Assembly (NCBI GenBank): GCA_019187365.1
Contig: JABARE010000019.1
Span: forward strand, 1-64,000
Direction: 5' to 3'
Length of the DNA: 64,000 nt
From: Saprospiraceae bacterium
GTDB taxonomy: Bacteria > Bacteroidota > Bacteroidia > Chitinophagales > Saprospiraceae
Shown: positions 15,834 to 25,417 of the stretch, piece after piece
Numbering within the stretch: position 1 is the stretch's first letter
Layout: each line of letters begins with the position of its first letter
Notes under the pieces: generated by a model
The model's input: the letters and a program-made list of their open reading frames with translations, nothing else
What the model was told of the DNA's origin: nothing
Databases searched by the model: none
Translations under genes and position numbers: made by a program

Positions 15834-17084
15834 TCATTTCCGAATGGCCTCCACCGGGTCCATTCGGGAAGCAGTCCATGCCGGAACGATGCCGGCAACC
15901 ACACCTGTGACAATTGACAGCCCCAGGCCCATCAGCACGTTGAACATAGACATGCTCATGGCAAAGCCAATGGCTTTAGATACCAGAAACAGGACCAGTA
16001 CGACCAGTAGCAGGCCAATGAATCCGCCAACGACGCTGAGCGCGATCGCTTCCAGGAGGTATTCCAGCAGGATGAAGTAGCGTTTGGCCCCAAGTGCCAT
16101 TTTTACACCTATGAGGGGAGTGCGCTCCTTTACCGTCACAAACATGATGTTGGCCACACCGAAAGCCCCAACCAGCATAGAAAACATACCGATGAGGATG
16201 CCCGCGATGTTGATCACTCCAAAGACCCCTTCGACGATTTTCGTAAGCATGGTCATCTCGTTGAGGCTAAAATTGGCTGCCTGTCTCGGCTTAAGGCCTC
16301 TTATCGGTCTAATGATGCTTGCCACCTCCTCTTTTAGTTCGTCCAGGTCGGCTCCACGCCTGGCTTTGATGCTCAACAGAGAACCCCAGTTTGAGTACCG
16401 ATGAATGCTCACAAGTTTGCGAATGGCATTATATGGCATGAAAACGGCTTCGTCCGTTGGCATAATGTCGATGAGCGACTTCCCTCCCTTCTTTAGGGTG
16501 CCCGACACCAGGTAGATCTGCCCATAAATCCGAACGCGTTTTCCAACTGCATCTCCCCTCGGAAAAAGCGCATCGGCCAGTGTATATCCCAACAGGACCT
16601 CGTTAGCTGCTGCGTGGAAGGTGCGGGACGAGAAGTAGCTGCCGTCTTCGATTTCGAGCTGCATGGTCCGGTTTGTATGTTCCGTTATTCCGCACAGGTA
16701 AGCCCCTTCAACGTGGTTACCGGCAAAATTTACAGACGATCCCGGAATAAATACCATCAGCGAAGCCAGTTCCGCCAATTTGGAGCGCGTCTCAATGGCC
16801 TTCAGATCTTCAATTCCCGGGTTGGGTCTTGCCATGTATTTCCAGTAGTTCTGTCCCGGGTCCTCGTGCCATGGCCACTTATCTACGTACACAACGTCGC
16901 TACCGAACTTGTCAAAGCTCTCCAGGATATTGTCTTCCAGAGAATCTACGGCAGAAAGTACGGCAATGATGCAGAAAATGCCAATGGTAATTCCGAGCAG
17001 CGTCAGAAAGGTTCGCAACCGGTTGTTGACCAATTGCCGGTAGGCCTGGATAAAACTCTCTCGTAGAATCTGAAAGATCAGCAT
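15834..17084 (-). CDS. ABC transporter permease, MacB/FtsX type
   Basis: 416 residues. One N-terminal membrane helix (about 23-47, FLTLLGITIGIFCIIAVL), a large periplasmic domain (about 50-270), then three helices in the FtsX-like C-terminal part (about 285-405), ending in PAWTASRMDPVEAIRK, the typical coupling end of this family. Such permeases pair with a separate ATPase and adaptor for efflux or lipoprotein-type extraction, but neither partner gene is adjacent. A -7-like element (17098-17105) lies right before the start. Substrate unknown. Confidence 0.9.
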   Translation of the reverse strand: MLIFQILRESFIQAYRQLVNNRLRTFLTLLGITIGIFCIIAVLSAVDSLEDNILESFDKFGSDVVYVDKWPWHEDPGQNYWKYMARPNPGIEDLKAIETRSKLAELASLMVFIPGSSVNFAGNHVEGAYLCGITEHTNRTMQLEIEDGSYFSSRTFHAAANEVLLGYTLADALFPRGDAVGKRVRIYGQIYLVSGTLKKGGKSLIDIMPTDEAVFMPYNAIRKLVSIHRYSNWGSLLSIKARRGADLDELKEEVASIIRPIRGLKPRQAANFSLNEMTMLTKIVEGVFGVINIAGILIGMFSMLVGAFGVANIMFVTVKERTPLIGVKMALGAKRYFILLEYLLEAIALSVVGGFIGLLLVVLVLFLVSKAIGFAMSMSMFNVLMGLGLSIVTGVVAGIVPAWTASRMDPVEAIRK

Positions 17085-17097
17085 GGCAAGATTTGTC

Positions 17098-17105
17098 CAA
17101 AAATA
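17098..17105 (-). promoter_or_regulatory. Candidate -7 element for the permease
   Basis: Minus-strand TATTTTTG (TAnnTTTG) about 14 bp upstream of the ATG at 17084; the nearest TTG is at a 14-nt spacing, shorter than usual. Confidence 0.35.
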
Positions 17106-17208
17106 GCCGTTTTACCGACCAATTGGCCCCGGTTTAGACAAACTGGCACTAAAACCGTACGACGGTCAAATATTCTTATATAAAAAGGACTAGAATATGA
17201 TAGAATAC

Positions 17209-17240
17209 TTGATTTTGCCTGGTTTGAAAGCCTATTTTTG
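17209..17240 (+). promoter_or_regulatory. Promoter of queA
   Basis: TTG (17209-17211), 21-nt spacer, TATTTTTG (17233-17240): both halves of the Bacteroidota vegetative promoter at a permitted spacing, ending 20 bp before the queA ATG. Confidence 0.65.
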
Positions 17241-17260
17241 CCGGAAATTCAGCGAAGCCG

Positions 17261-18325
17261 ATGCGGACCAAGCTTTCCCAGTTTAATTTCAACCTACCCA
17301 AAAACCTCATTGCCCAATATCCGACAGAGGAGCGATCCGATGCCCGGATGATGGTTATACACCGGGAATCGGGCAAGATAGAGCACCGGCATTTCCGGGA
17401 TTTGCTGGAATACGCGGAGGAAGGTGATTGCATGATCATCAACAACACCAAGGTATTTCCCGCCCGCATGTTTGGCCGCAAGGAGAAGACTGGGGCCAAG
17501 ATAGAAGTCTTTCTGCTGCGCGAGCTCAACAAGGATTCCAGGCTTTGGGATGTTCTGGTTGACCCTGCCCGGAAAATCCGGGTTGGTAACAAGCTGTATT
17601 TCTACGACAAGCATGGCAAGGAAATCCTGGTTGCAGAAGTGGTAGACAACACCACCTCACGTGGCCGGACGATCCGCTTCATATTTGACGGGGATGCTGA
17701 CGCTTTTCAGGCAGCGTTGAAAATTTTAGGCCAAACTCCGCTTCCGAAATACATCACGCGCAACCCGGAACCAGATGACGAGGAGCGTTACCAAACCATT
17801 TTTGCAAGAGAAATCGGCGCCGTTGCGGCCCCGACAGCTGGCCTGCACATGAGTCGTGAACTCCACAAAATGCTCCAGATCAAGGGGGTAAATTTCGGCG
17901 AGGTCACCTTACACGTCGGCCTGGGTACTTTCCGCACCATCGATGTTGAAGACCTGTCCAAGCACAAAATGGAAGCTGAATATTTTCGAATTGCTGAATC
18001 AACTGCAGATCTCGTCAATAAGGCCAAAGACGCTGAAAAAAAGATTTTTGCCATTGGCACTACCTGTATGCGAGCAATGGAATCTTCGGTATCCGCTTCC
18101 CGTTACTTAAAGCCTGCCGATGGGTGGACCAACCTGTTCATTTTCCCCCCTTACGAATTCCGCATAGCCAACCGCTTGGTCACCAATTTCCATTTGCCTA
18201 AATCCAGTCTGCTGATTATGGCCTCTGCGTATACAGGCCACGAATTGCTGATGGAAGCTTACGAAATTGCTATCAAGGAAAAATACCGCTTTTTCAGCTA
18301 TGGAGACTCCATGCTGATCATGTGA
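17261..18325 (+). CDS. queA: S-adenosylmethionine:tRNA ribosyltransferase-isomerase
   Basis: 354-residue cytosolic enzyme of queuosine synthesis. It transfers the ribosyl part of S-adenosylmethionine to 7-aminomethyl-7-deazaguanine in tRNA to give epoxyqueuosine. Recognisable family segments are [52 protein letters not shown] and the C-terminal [14 protein letters not shown]; length is normal. It starts 20 bp after a well-formed promoter. The next gene begins 57 bp downstream. Confidence 0.97.
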   Translation: MRTKLSQFNFNLPKNLIAQYPTEERSDARMMVIHRESGKIEHRHFRDLLEYAEEGDCMIINNTKVFPARMFGRKEKTGAKIEVFLLRELNKDSRLWDVLVDPARKIRVGNKLYFYDKHGKEILVAEVVDNTTSRGRTIRFIFDGDADAFQAALKILGQTPLPKYITRNPEPDDEERYQTIFAREIGAVAAPTAGLHMSRELHKMLQIKGVNFGEVTLHVGLGTFRTIDVEDLSKHKMEAEYFRIAESTADLVNKAKDAEKKIFAIGTTCMRAMESSVSASRYLKPADGWTNLFIFPPYEFRIANRLVTNFHLPKSSLLIMASAYTGHELLMEAYEIAIKEKYRFFSYGDSMLIM

Positions 18326-18382
18326 TGGAACCCCCGGAGACCTAGCATTGTTGAATCACCAAATTAAACCTGAAATCGAAAT

Positions 18383-18604
18383 ATGTACTGGACACTCGAA
18401 CTGGCACATCACCTCGAGGACGCACCCTGGCCAGCAACGCGCGATGAGCTGATCGATTTTGCCATCCGGAACGGGGCTCCCATTGAAGTATTGGAAAATC
18501 TTCAGGAGCTCGAGGATGAAGAAGAGATCTACGAGAGCATGGAAGACATCTGGCCGGATTACCCCCGAAAGGACGATTTCCTGTTCAACGAGGACGAATT
18601 TTAA
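18383..18604 (+). CDS. DUF2795 family small acidic protein
   Basis: 73 residues, very acidic, beginning MYWTLELAHHLEDAPWPATRDELIDFA and ending FLFNEDEF. This pattern is a DUF2795 protein widely conserved in Bacteroidota, often next to cmk. No catalytic motif; function unknown. It lies between queA and cmk on the same strand, 57 and 54 bp away, probably in one transcript. Confidence 0.88.
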   Translation: MYWTLELAHHLEDAPWPATRDELIDFAIRNGAPIEVLENLQELEDEEEIYESMEDIWPDYPRKDDFLFNEDEF

Positions 18605-18658
18605 TTTTCCCGGAGATTGCGGGCGGGGAGCCCTCGCCTGCCGGGCTGAGATGAATTG

Positions 18659-19324
18659 ATGATCATTGCAATCGACGGACACTCTGCCTGCGGCAAAAGC
18701 ACGCTAGCAAAAGACCTGGCGAAAGAACTGGGGATAACCCACATTGACTCAGGCGCCATGTACCGTGCCGTGACGCTGTACTTTCGCAAGCGAAATATCT
18801 TCCCCAATGATTTGGAAGGCATTCGCAAGAACCTGCCCGGATTGGAGATTTCCATTGTGCCAGGCGAAACCTGTACGGTGATGCTCAATGGAGATGTCGT
18901 AACGGAAAGCATTCGCGCAAGCGACATCAATGACTGGGTGAGCGATTACGCAAAAATTCCCGAAATCCGCAAAAAGCTGGTTGAGCTCCAGCGCAGCATG
19001 GCAAAGCGAGGGTCTGTGGTCATGGACGGGAGGGATATTGGAAGCGTCGTATTCCCGAACGCCACCATTAAGTTTTTTCTAACTGCCGATATACGCACCC
19101 GTACGAACCGGCGTCTTGCCGAATTGCGGGCAAAAGGCATTCCCGCTGCCTACGAAGCGGTGAAGGCAAATTTGATACGCCGCGACCAAATTGATTCCAA
19201 CCGGGAAGACAGTCCGTTGATCCAATGCGAGGACGCCATCGTCATCGACAATTCTAAACTCGACGTTGCCGACCAACAAGACGTTGCCCTGCGCTACATT
19301 GCCGAGCGGACTCAGATCGGTTGA
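18659..19324 (+). CDS. cmk: Cytidylate kinase
   Basis: 221 residues. Phosphorylates CMP/dCMP using ATP in pyrimidine nucleotide recycling. P-loop GHSACGKST close to the N-terminus, CMP-binding GAMYRAVTL, DGRDIGSVVFP, and the lid RRDQIDSNREDSPL are all present. The ATG at 18659 was chosen over the TTG directly before it (18656). It is the last gene of the queA-DUF2795-cmk run; a terminator follows. Confidence 0.97.
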   Translation: MIIAIDGHSACGKSTLAKDLAKELGITHIDSGAMYRAVTLYFRKRNIFPNDLEGIRKNLPGLEISIVPGETCTVMLNGDVVTESIRASDINDWVSDYAKIPEIRKKLVELQRSMAKRGSVVMDGRDIGSVVFPNATIKFFLTADIRTRTNRRLAELRAKGIPAAYEAVKANLIRRDQIDSNREDSPLIQCEDAIVIDNSKLDVADQQDVALRYIAERTQIG

Positions 19325-19340
19325 TCCTGAAAATCCGGTA

Positions 19341-19382
19341 AAAGAAAAAAAGCCATCCGATTCCGGATGGCTTTTTCTTTTA
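19341..19382. terminator. Bidirectional intrinsic terminator
   Basis: Perfect 9-bp stem AGCCATCCG (19351-19359) / CGGATGGCT (19364-19372), loop ATTC, with an A-rich run on the left and TTTTCTTTT on the right. It serves cmk from the left and the convergent giant gene (stop at 19403) from the right. Confidence 0.9.
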
Positions 19383-19402
19383 AAGTTCAGAGCTGTATCT
19401 AC

Positions 19403-22400
19403 TTACCGAAGGAGGGTAAACTCACCCTTGTATTTATCGTAGCCCTGGGACCCGTAAAACTGCACTTCAGCGTAGAAGACATAAACGCCCGGGAGCGATT
19501 TTTTCCCTTTGAAGTTGCCATCCCAGCCTATCTTATTGTCCAGGTTGCCGTCGGCCAGGTCCTGACCGGCGTATACCATTTCACCCCAGCGGTCGTAGAT
19601 GTTTAGGGTCTTGATTTTGCTGACGCGTTTGCCCTTCAGGTTCCACAACTCGTTGATTCCGTCACCATTGGGACTGAAGGCGTTCGGCCACCAGATGTCC
19701 TTGATGATCCTGACCACAACGGTAATGCGCTCCTGGATCACACAACCTGCATCGTCCGTAACCGTAATCAAAAACTCCCGCGTTGTATCTGCTGCGTAGC
19801 GAAGTTTGGATTTCCAGTCGACATTCTGGTTGAGGTTCAGCCAGGCAGTGTCTTTGTATGAGGGAGTCCCTCCGGAAACAAAGTTGAGCATGGTGTCGAG
19901 GTAAACGGTCTCATCCTGATCAACTACGATGAGTTTGTCAACTCCGATGCCCAATTTGCCGGGCTCAATGAGTGCCAGAGTCGTGTCGTGCAGACAGCCA
20001 TTGACGTCGCGTACTGAAATTTTGTATGTTCCCTCGCCAAGGTTCGGGAAGCTGACATTGCTGCTGTAAGGGCCGTTATTGAATGAATAGCTCAAGCCGT
20101 TAGCGGGTCCCGTTGCAACCACTCCGTTGATGTCTATAGCGCCATTTCGTTCGCCGTGACACTTGGGATTAGATGAATTGAGATCGAACCCGGCAAGCGG
20201 ATTGCCGATTTCAACGACGGTGATGTCTGTTTGCTCTGTACAACCATTCGTCTGGTCTTTTACCAAAACTGTGTAGACGCCTGGTTTATCAATTGTAACG
20301 CGTGAAGACCCCAACCCGGATACGATGCTTCCATTTGAAGTGGACCAGGTAAAGGTCCCGATCGGCCCAGCCTGGCCTGCCGAAGCACCTGCATCCAGTT
20401 GTACTTGTTTTACGGTGCAGGTCAGCTCTCCGATTTGAGAAATTGCCGGAACCGGAGGACGAAGGTCGGCTAAGACGTTAACGTTTGCAGAGTCTCTGCA
20501 GCCATTTTTGGTATTGGTAATGACCATGGTATATCGACCAGTGGCATCGACGTTGGGCTCATAGCTCCCAGGATTTGAGATGTTTCCGGGACCGCTCCAG
20601 CTAACGCTGAAATCACTGCCTTTAGAGGAGTTATTGCCATTGAGCAGCACCGTTAGCCGGTCGCAGGTGATCTGTTCCGGCACTCCAATGCTGACTGCGG
20701 GGCGGGCGATATCGAGGTCGACTTTGAACGTTGTCTGGTGGGTACAATTTGAAACCGGATCTGTTACAAATAAGGTGTAGGTACCGGCTCCGCTGATGTC
20801 GACCGTGCTGCCATTTACCTGCCCGGGATTAACAAAGCGCCCGTCTGAAGTGCTCCATTGGAAGTTCAAACCCGAACCTGAGCCACTCGTAGAATTGTTT
20901 CCGTCGAGGGTAAGACTGGTAACAGAGCAGGTCAGTATAGTTGGTCCGTTGATGGCAGCAACCGGATAAGCATACCAGATTACAGGTACGACATCTGCTT
21001 TGAGGCAACGATCGCTGAGCACCACGTTGCCAGTTGAAGGATCCAGGTTGCCCATGAATACGGCAATGTAATAGGTCCGGCCCAACTGCATTCTCCCTGC
21101 ATCGAAGGTGAAACGGCCGTTGTCGTTAAACGCTATGATATTGCCATTTCGCGGATCAGCCGGGTTGCCGTCAAACAGCGTAAAGCGAATGACGTCGTTT
21201 CCGTCGGGATTGCCCGAAGAAGCATCGTAATTCGCCTGGGCAGTTCCGTCGGCACAAAGTATGATCGGCGTTTTATCGAGGTTGCCCAAGCCACTTACGC
21301 AGGGGCATTCATAGATATTTCTGGTCGTATCCGGCAAACAATTGTGTCGATCGGAAATGATCAGCGTGTAGGTCGAATTGTTTTCAATCCAACCTGTTTC
21401 CCAAGTATTGGCTCCCACAAAATTTCCTGGCAATATTCCCCCCGGGAAGGCTACCCCGTCGATGAGCCAAGACGGACGATCTCCATCCTGAGCATCGATG
21501 CGGACGCGATATCGCTCGGCAGTATTGTCACACTCGTACGGAGGTGGAACATCATTAAAGCTTGGTGCATCCCAGTGAGTGATGTTAACGGTGTCCTTCG
21601 AGATACAACCTTTAAAGTCTTCCGTCAATTCGTACTGGTAAGTTCCTTTATCAGATACCGTAACCGGTGTCTGGTCACTTGCGGGGTCGGAGATGATGCT
21701 TACTCCGGGACCACCTGGCAGGACACGCCATGAAGGTGAGCCCGTATTGGTCGTCCCAATCAGTTGGTAGTCATAGAAGCAGATGCTGTCATGGGGTCCT
21801 GCATCCGGAACGGGGTATTCATACCAAACGATGGGTTGGTTATTTGACGCCCGGATACACGGATCACCCGAATCGACGATGAGGTCATTTGGCATGGTGT
21901 CGTTGCCCACAACGCGGGTCACAAAATAGGTTCTGCCTGGAACCATGCCATCGGCTGCATTGAAGCAGATCTGATCGCTCAGAGCATAGAAGGTATCAAT
22001 GCGAGGTATGACCTGATCGTTGTAGGAAGACTGGTGAAGGACGTACATGGCGTTGTCTTCCGGATCAAGAATGGCCGGAAGCAACTCCCTGATGGAGATG
22101 CATTGGTCAATGCACAGCTCAGTGAGAGCGCTGTCCAACAGTCCTGCGTTGATGTTGCCGCAATTGCAATTGTAGTTGTCGATGATCAAGTTAGAAATAC
22201 AACCATTTGCATCCTGAATTTCAACGGTAAAGGAAACCAGGCTGGGAAGGATTTCGCTCGTGTAAATATTTCCCGTTATGGATCCCCCACCCTGCAGAAT
22301 GGTGTAGGGGGCCAGTCCGGTGTTGATGCGGATGCGGGCCTGGTAGGGATAGTCCGGATCGTTGTAATCGATGCAGATTTTTTCGTCGACGGTGATCAAC

Positions 22401-25138
22401 GGAGATTCGTTGAAGGTGATGGTCACCTGATCGGCGCCGAGGCAGCTGTGGTTGTCTTCCGACAATTCGAACACATAAGTGCCAAAGCTTCCGTTGGTGT
22501 TGACAGATGTATTGGCGTCATTGGGATTTGAAAAACTGACACCCGAAGGACCGGAAACCAGTTTCCACACCAGGTTGGTGCCGTTGATGCTTTGCGCGCC
22601 TTTGAGATCGTAGAGCGTGTTACAAATCGCATCATCTGCACCAGCAAGTGGCGCCGGGTTTTGGTAGAAAACAAAGGGTTTGGAGCCATCTGCCTGAACG
22701 CACCCTGCGCTGAAGTCCACGCTGCCTGATCCGCTCCCTTTGCCCAACAAGACGATGATGTAGTACGTCGTGTTGTAGCTCATGGTGCCGGCATCGAAAC
22801 CGACCTGGTTGTTGTTGAGGATCTTGATAAAAGAACCTCCGGCTGCATTGTTGAGATCGGGGTCTCTAGTCAGTACAAAGATGACCGTGTCGTTAGGATC
22901 GCGGATTTCGGAGCTGGCGTCATATTGGAACGTAAAAAACTCGTCCTCGCACAATTCGAGCGGTGATTTCTCGAGCAATCCGATGGCATTGGTGCACTTG
23001 CACTCATGGCTGAAGTTGAACGTAAGGATGCAACCCATAACGTCTTCCAGCGTCACGGTGTAATTGGTCAGGTTGTCATTAAAATCGGACACATAAAAAT
23101 TGTTGGCGTCCACTGTACCATTGCCCTGAATGACCTTGTATGGGGGTGTTCCACCCTCGATTTTAAACCGGATGCGGTACTGGGTTTGCTGAACGTTGCA
23201 CAGGTAAACGAGGCCCGAAGAATCCGGTGTTGAGTTAAAGTAGAGATCCACCGTGTCTCTGCCCGTGCATCCCAGACGGGTTTCGCTGTACACGTATCGA
23301 TAGACCCCATACGAGTCTACGTCAATAGAGGTGGCAGGATCTGTAAGGTCTCCAAACGTCGAGTTGCCAGGACCTGATATCACCTCCCATTGCCCGCCGA
23401 CATCCTTTTTGCCCTGGAACCGGTTGGCCAGATCGCATATGCTGTCGTTGGGGCCGGCATCTGGTTTCGGTGTGCCCACAATAGCAACTTTCAAACACTT
23501 TTCGCAGGACCTTCCGCAGTCGGTATCGTAGAACACGCAAACGATTCCCGTGTCACCTGCTTTAAGATTCCATTTGACTTCCACTGCCTGTGAATCGGGA
23601 TTGGAAACGACGGCTCCTCCATCGACGGCCCAGGTATAAAACAGCACTTTTGTGCTGATGAAGGTGTCGATCCAGTATGTGCCGTTGAATCCCGTACACA
23701 GGACGAGATCCCCCGCCATGGGGAAGCATTTGGGTGCAAGGTCGTCCTCGTTAAACGTTTCGCAAAAAGTCTTTGCGCAGACTGCAAACTCAGTTTGAAG
23801 TTCAACGCGCACGTTGACTTCAACGCAATAATCCTTTTTGACAGCGTCGACCAGCAACCGCTCGTCAGTGCTGATCGTTTTTTTGGCAGGATCGTTCTTT
23901 TCATACCAACGGTATTCAAACTGGTAGGTTTCGCCCACATTACAAGGCTTGACCATGATGATGTTGGGTGAGATTTCCACCATCCCACCAAAACAGGTAA
24001 CTCTGAAGTTGGGTCTGAAATCAACGCTGATGGCGGTTAGATAAATGGAGCTGTCGCAGCGGTATGGGTCTGTTGTTTTTGGAAGTGGAACCTGGAATCG
24101 GTCGGTACAAGGCCTCCAAGCTTTACCGAGGATGTCAATGTAGGGGTCGTCGTTGCACGTGATGTAATAAACGTCCGCCGGCTCCGGGGGATCAAGTACA
24201 AAAAATTTCACAACCGAATCGTAAATGCAGCAATTCGCATCCATAAATTGTTCGCGGTATTCGCCCGTTGCAAAGATCCTCTGGGTATGCCATTGATACC
24301 CTCCGGGATTTGCCTGTTCGTAGCATAGAACCCGATCTTTCCCAAAACGGTCCGGAATGGGCCGGACTTTTACCGTTGCACATTGTGGTCCTTCCTGAGA
24401 GCAGATCGAACCACTTGAAGGATTCCCAATGTAGGCCGTTACGCAAATGATAAAATCGCCCTGCATCGGAAAGTCGAGGAACACTTCATTGCTGTTGCCG
24501 CCAACCTCGTCGCCGTCCACGGTCCACACATAGGTTGGCTCACAATTACCCGGCTGGGGGTTGACCCAAAATCGAACGCCGCAGGCGCCCTCGCAGACCG
24601 GTTCGATAATCTTATTGGCCTTGTTGTTGATGAAGCCCAGGGGATTCAGGTTGGGAGGCCCTCCCCCGCTGGTGTTCAGGGTAAAGTCGCAGATGTCTCC
24701 GCTGCAGCCGTCGACCCAAAGGTAGTATGTCTTGCACGCGGACAGATTTGCCGTAACGGTCTGCACGCTGTTTGGCGGCACGCACGGGATCGAACGGCAG
24801 GCGATTTCCTGACCGCAATCGCAATCTCCCCAGATTCCGAATTGCAAGCCCTGGCTCGAGGTGCATCCCCCTATGTTCAGGGTAACAGTAACCGATCCGC
24901 CCTGGGTCACAAATCCCCACCAGCTGGTATTGTGGCCAACTCCTCCCTGTGAACACAGAGGTTGACAGTCACTCGGTACATTGCTTGGGTTATTGCAGGC
25001 GTATCCGTTGACTTCGTCAAGCGAACAAAGCACACTGGCATCCTCGCAGGTCTCCGCCATCGGGGGCGTGCATTGTGCCCATAGCCCAATCCCTGCGGTT
25101 GCCGCACAGGATACAATGAGTAGTAAATTTCGTAACAT
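19403..25138 (-). CDS. Giant T9SS type B surface protein (1911 aa)
   Basis: 1911 residues, signal peptide about 1-21 (GIGLWAQ). A Cys-rich N-terminal part (20-550) is followed by three homologous modules of about 275 residues, each opening with a version of DAGPNDSIC (about 559, 831, 1111) and containing a YxCN/C-rich linker and an FDAG-M..TYYI segment. Next come three Ig/PKD-like repeats of about 85 residues (1396-1650), a SprB-type repeat (CHGERNGAI...GTYKISVRDVNGC, 1651-1725) and the gliding-motility type B tail from about 1816 (WPNAFSPNGDGINELW, IYDRWGEMVY, GVYVFYAEV). It is expected to be carried by the T9SS and anchored or released at the surface; adhesion is inferred from repeat content, not shown. 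Same strand as the next giant gene, 279 bp away; no promoter match found. Confidence 0.92.
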   Translation of the reverse strand: MLRNLLLIVSCAATAGIGLWAQCTPPMAETCEDASVLCSLDEVNGYACNNPSNVPSDCQPLCSQGGVGHNTSWWGFVTQGGSVTVTLNIGGCTSSQGLQFGIWGDCDCGQEIACRSIPCVPPNSVQTVTANLSACKTYYLWVDGCSGDICDFTLNTSGGGPPNLNPLGFINNKANKIIEPVCEGACGVRFWVNPQPGNCEPTYVWTVDGDEVGGNSNEVFLDFPMQGDFIICVTAYIGNPSSGSICSQEGPQCATVKVRPIPDRFGKDRVLCYEQANPGGYQWHTQRIFATGEYREQFMDANCCIYDSVVKFFVLDPPEPADVYYITCNDDPYIDILGKAWRPCTDRFQVPLPKTTDPYRCDSSIYLTAISVDFRPNFRVTCFGGMVEISPNIIMVKPCNVGETYQFEYRWYEKNDPAKKTISTDERLLVDAVKKDYCVEVNVRVELQTEFAVCAKTFCETFNEDDLAPKCFPMAGDLVLCTGFNGTYWIDTFISTKVLFYTWAVDGGAVVSNPDSQAVEVKWNLKAGDTGIVCVFYDTDCGRSCEKCLKVAIVGTPKPDAGPNDSICDLANRFQGKKDVGGQWEVISGPGNSTFGDLTDPATSIDVDSYGVYRYVYSETRLGCTGRDTVDLYFNSTPDSSGLVYLCNVQQTQYRIRFKIEGGTPPYKVIQGNGTVDANNFYVSDFNDNLTNYTVTLEDVMGCILTFNFSHECKCTNAIGLLEKSPLELCEDEFFTFQYDASSEIRDPNDTVIFVLTRDPDLNNAAGGSFIKILNNNQVGFDAGTMSYNTTYYIIVLLGKGSGSGSVDFSAGCVQADGSKPFVFYQNPAPLAGADDAICNTLYDLKGAQSINGTNLVWKLVSGPSGVSFSNPNDANTSVNTNGSFGTYVFELSEDNHSCLGADQVTITFNESPLITVDEKICIDYNDPDYPYQARIRINTGLAPYTILQGGGSITGNIYTSEILPSLVSFTVEIQDANGCISNLIIDNYNCNCGNINAGLLDSALTELCIDQCISIRELLPAILDPEDNAMYVLHQSSYNDQVIPRIDTFYALSDQICFNAADGMVPGRTYFVTRVVGNDTMPNDLIVDSGDPCIRASNNQPIVWYEYPVPDAGPHDSICFYDYQLIGTTNTGSPSWRVLPGGPGVSIISDPASDQTPVTVSDKGTYQYELTEDFKGCISKDTVNITHWDAPSFNDVPPPYECDNTAERYRVRIDAQDGDRPSWLIDGVAFPGGILPGNFVGANTWETGWIENNSTYTLIISDRHNCLPDTTRNIYECPCVSGLGNLDKTPIILCADGTAQANYDASSGNPDGNDVIRFTLFDGNPADPRNGNIIAFNDNGRFTFDAGRMQLGRTYYIAVFMGNLDPSTGNVVLSDRCLKADVVPVIWYAYPVAAINGPTILTCSVTSLTLDGNNSTSGSGSGLNFQWSTSDGRFVNPGQVNGSTVDISGAGTYTLFVTDPVSNCTHQTTFKVDLDIARPAVSIGVPEQITCDRLTVLLNGNNSSKGSDFSVSWSGPGNISNPGSYEPNVDATGRYTMVITNTKNGCRDSANVNVLADLRPPVPAISQIGELTCTVKQVQLDAGASAGQAGPIGTFTWSTSNGSIVSGLGSSRVTIDKPGVYTVLVKDQTNGCTEQTDITVVEIGNPLAGFDLNSSNPKCHGERNGAIDINGVVATGPANGLSYSFNNGPYSSNVSFPNLGEGTYKISVRDVNGCLHDTTLALIEPGKLGIGVDKLIVVDQDETVYLDTMLNFVSGGTPSYKDTAWLNLNQNVDWKSKLRYAADTTREFLITVTDDAGCVIQERITVVVRIIKDIWWPNAFSPNGDGINELWNLKGKRVSKIKTLNIYDRWGEMVYAGQDLADGNLDNKIGWDGNFKGKKSLPGVYVFYAEVQFYGSQGYDKYKGEFTLLR

Positions 25139-25417
25139 ATTGAAAATGTTTATCTTTTGTATAATAAAAAAATACCAATCTTCAAGATTTTGGCGAAATA
25201 AAGTTAAGCTTTTATTGGCAATTGTTAGGAATTAATTTTCCAAAACTTGACAATCACCAACAAGCGAATTTCTTCACCCACTTCCGGTCTCCGAAGGCAA
25301 GATCCAAACTTCATGCCCACTGCACCAAACCGGACAATTTCAAGACCCCTTTTCATGGAATTTCGCTTCCTATGTTCAAAATTTTAACATGAGTTGTCTT
25401 TAGAATAGGCACACCAT

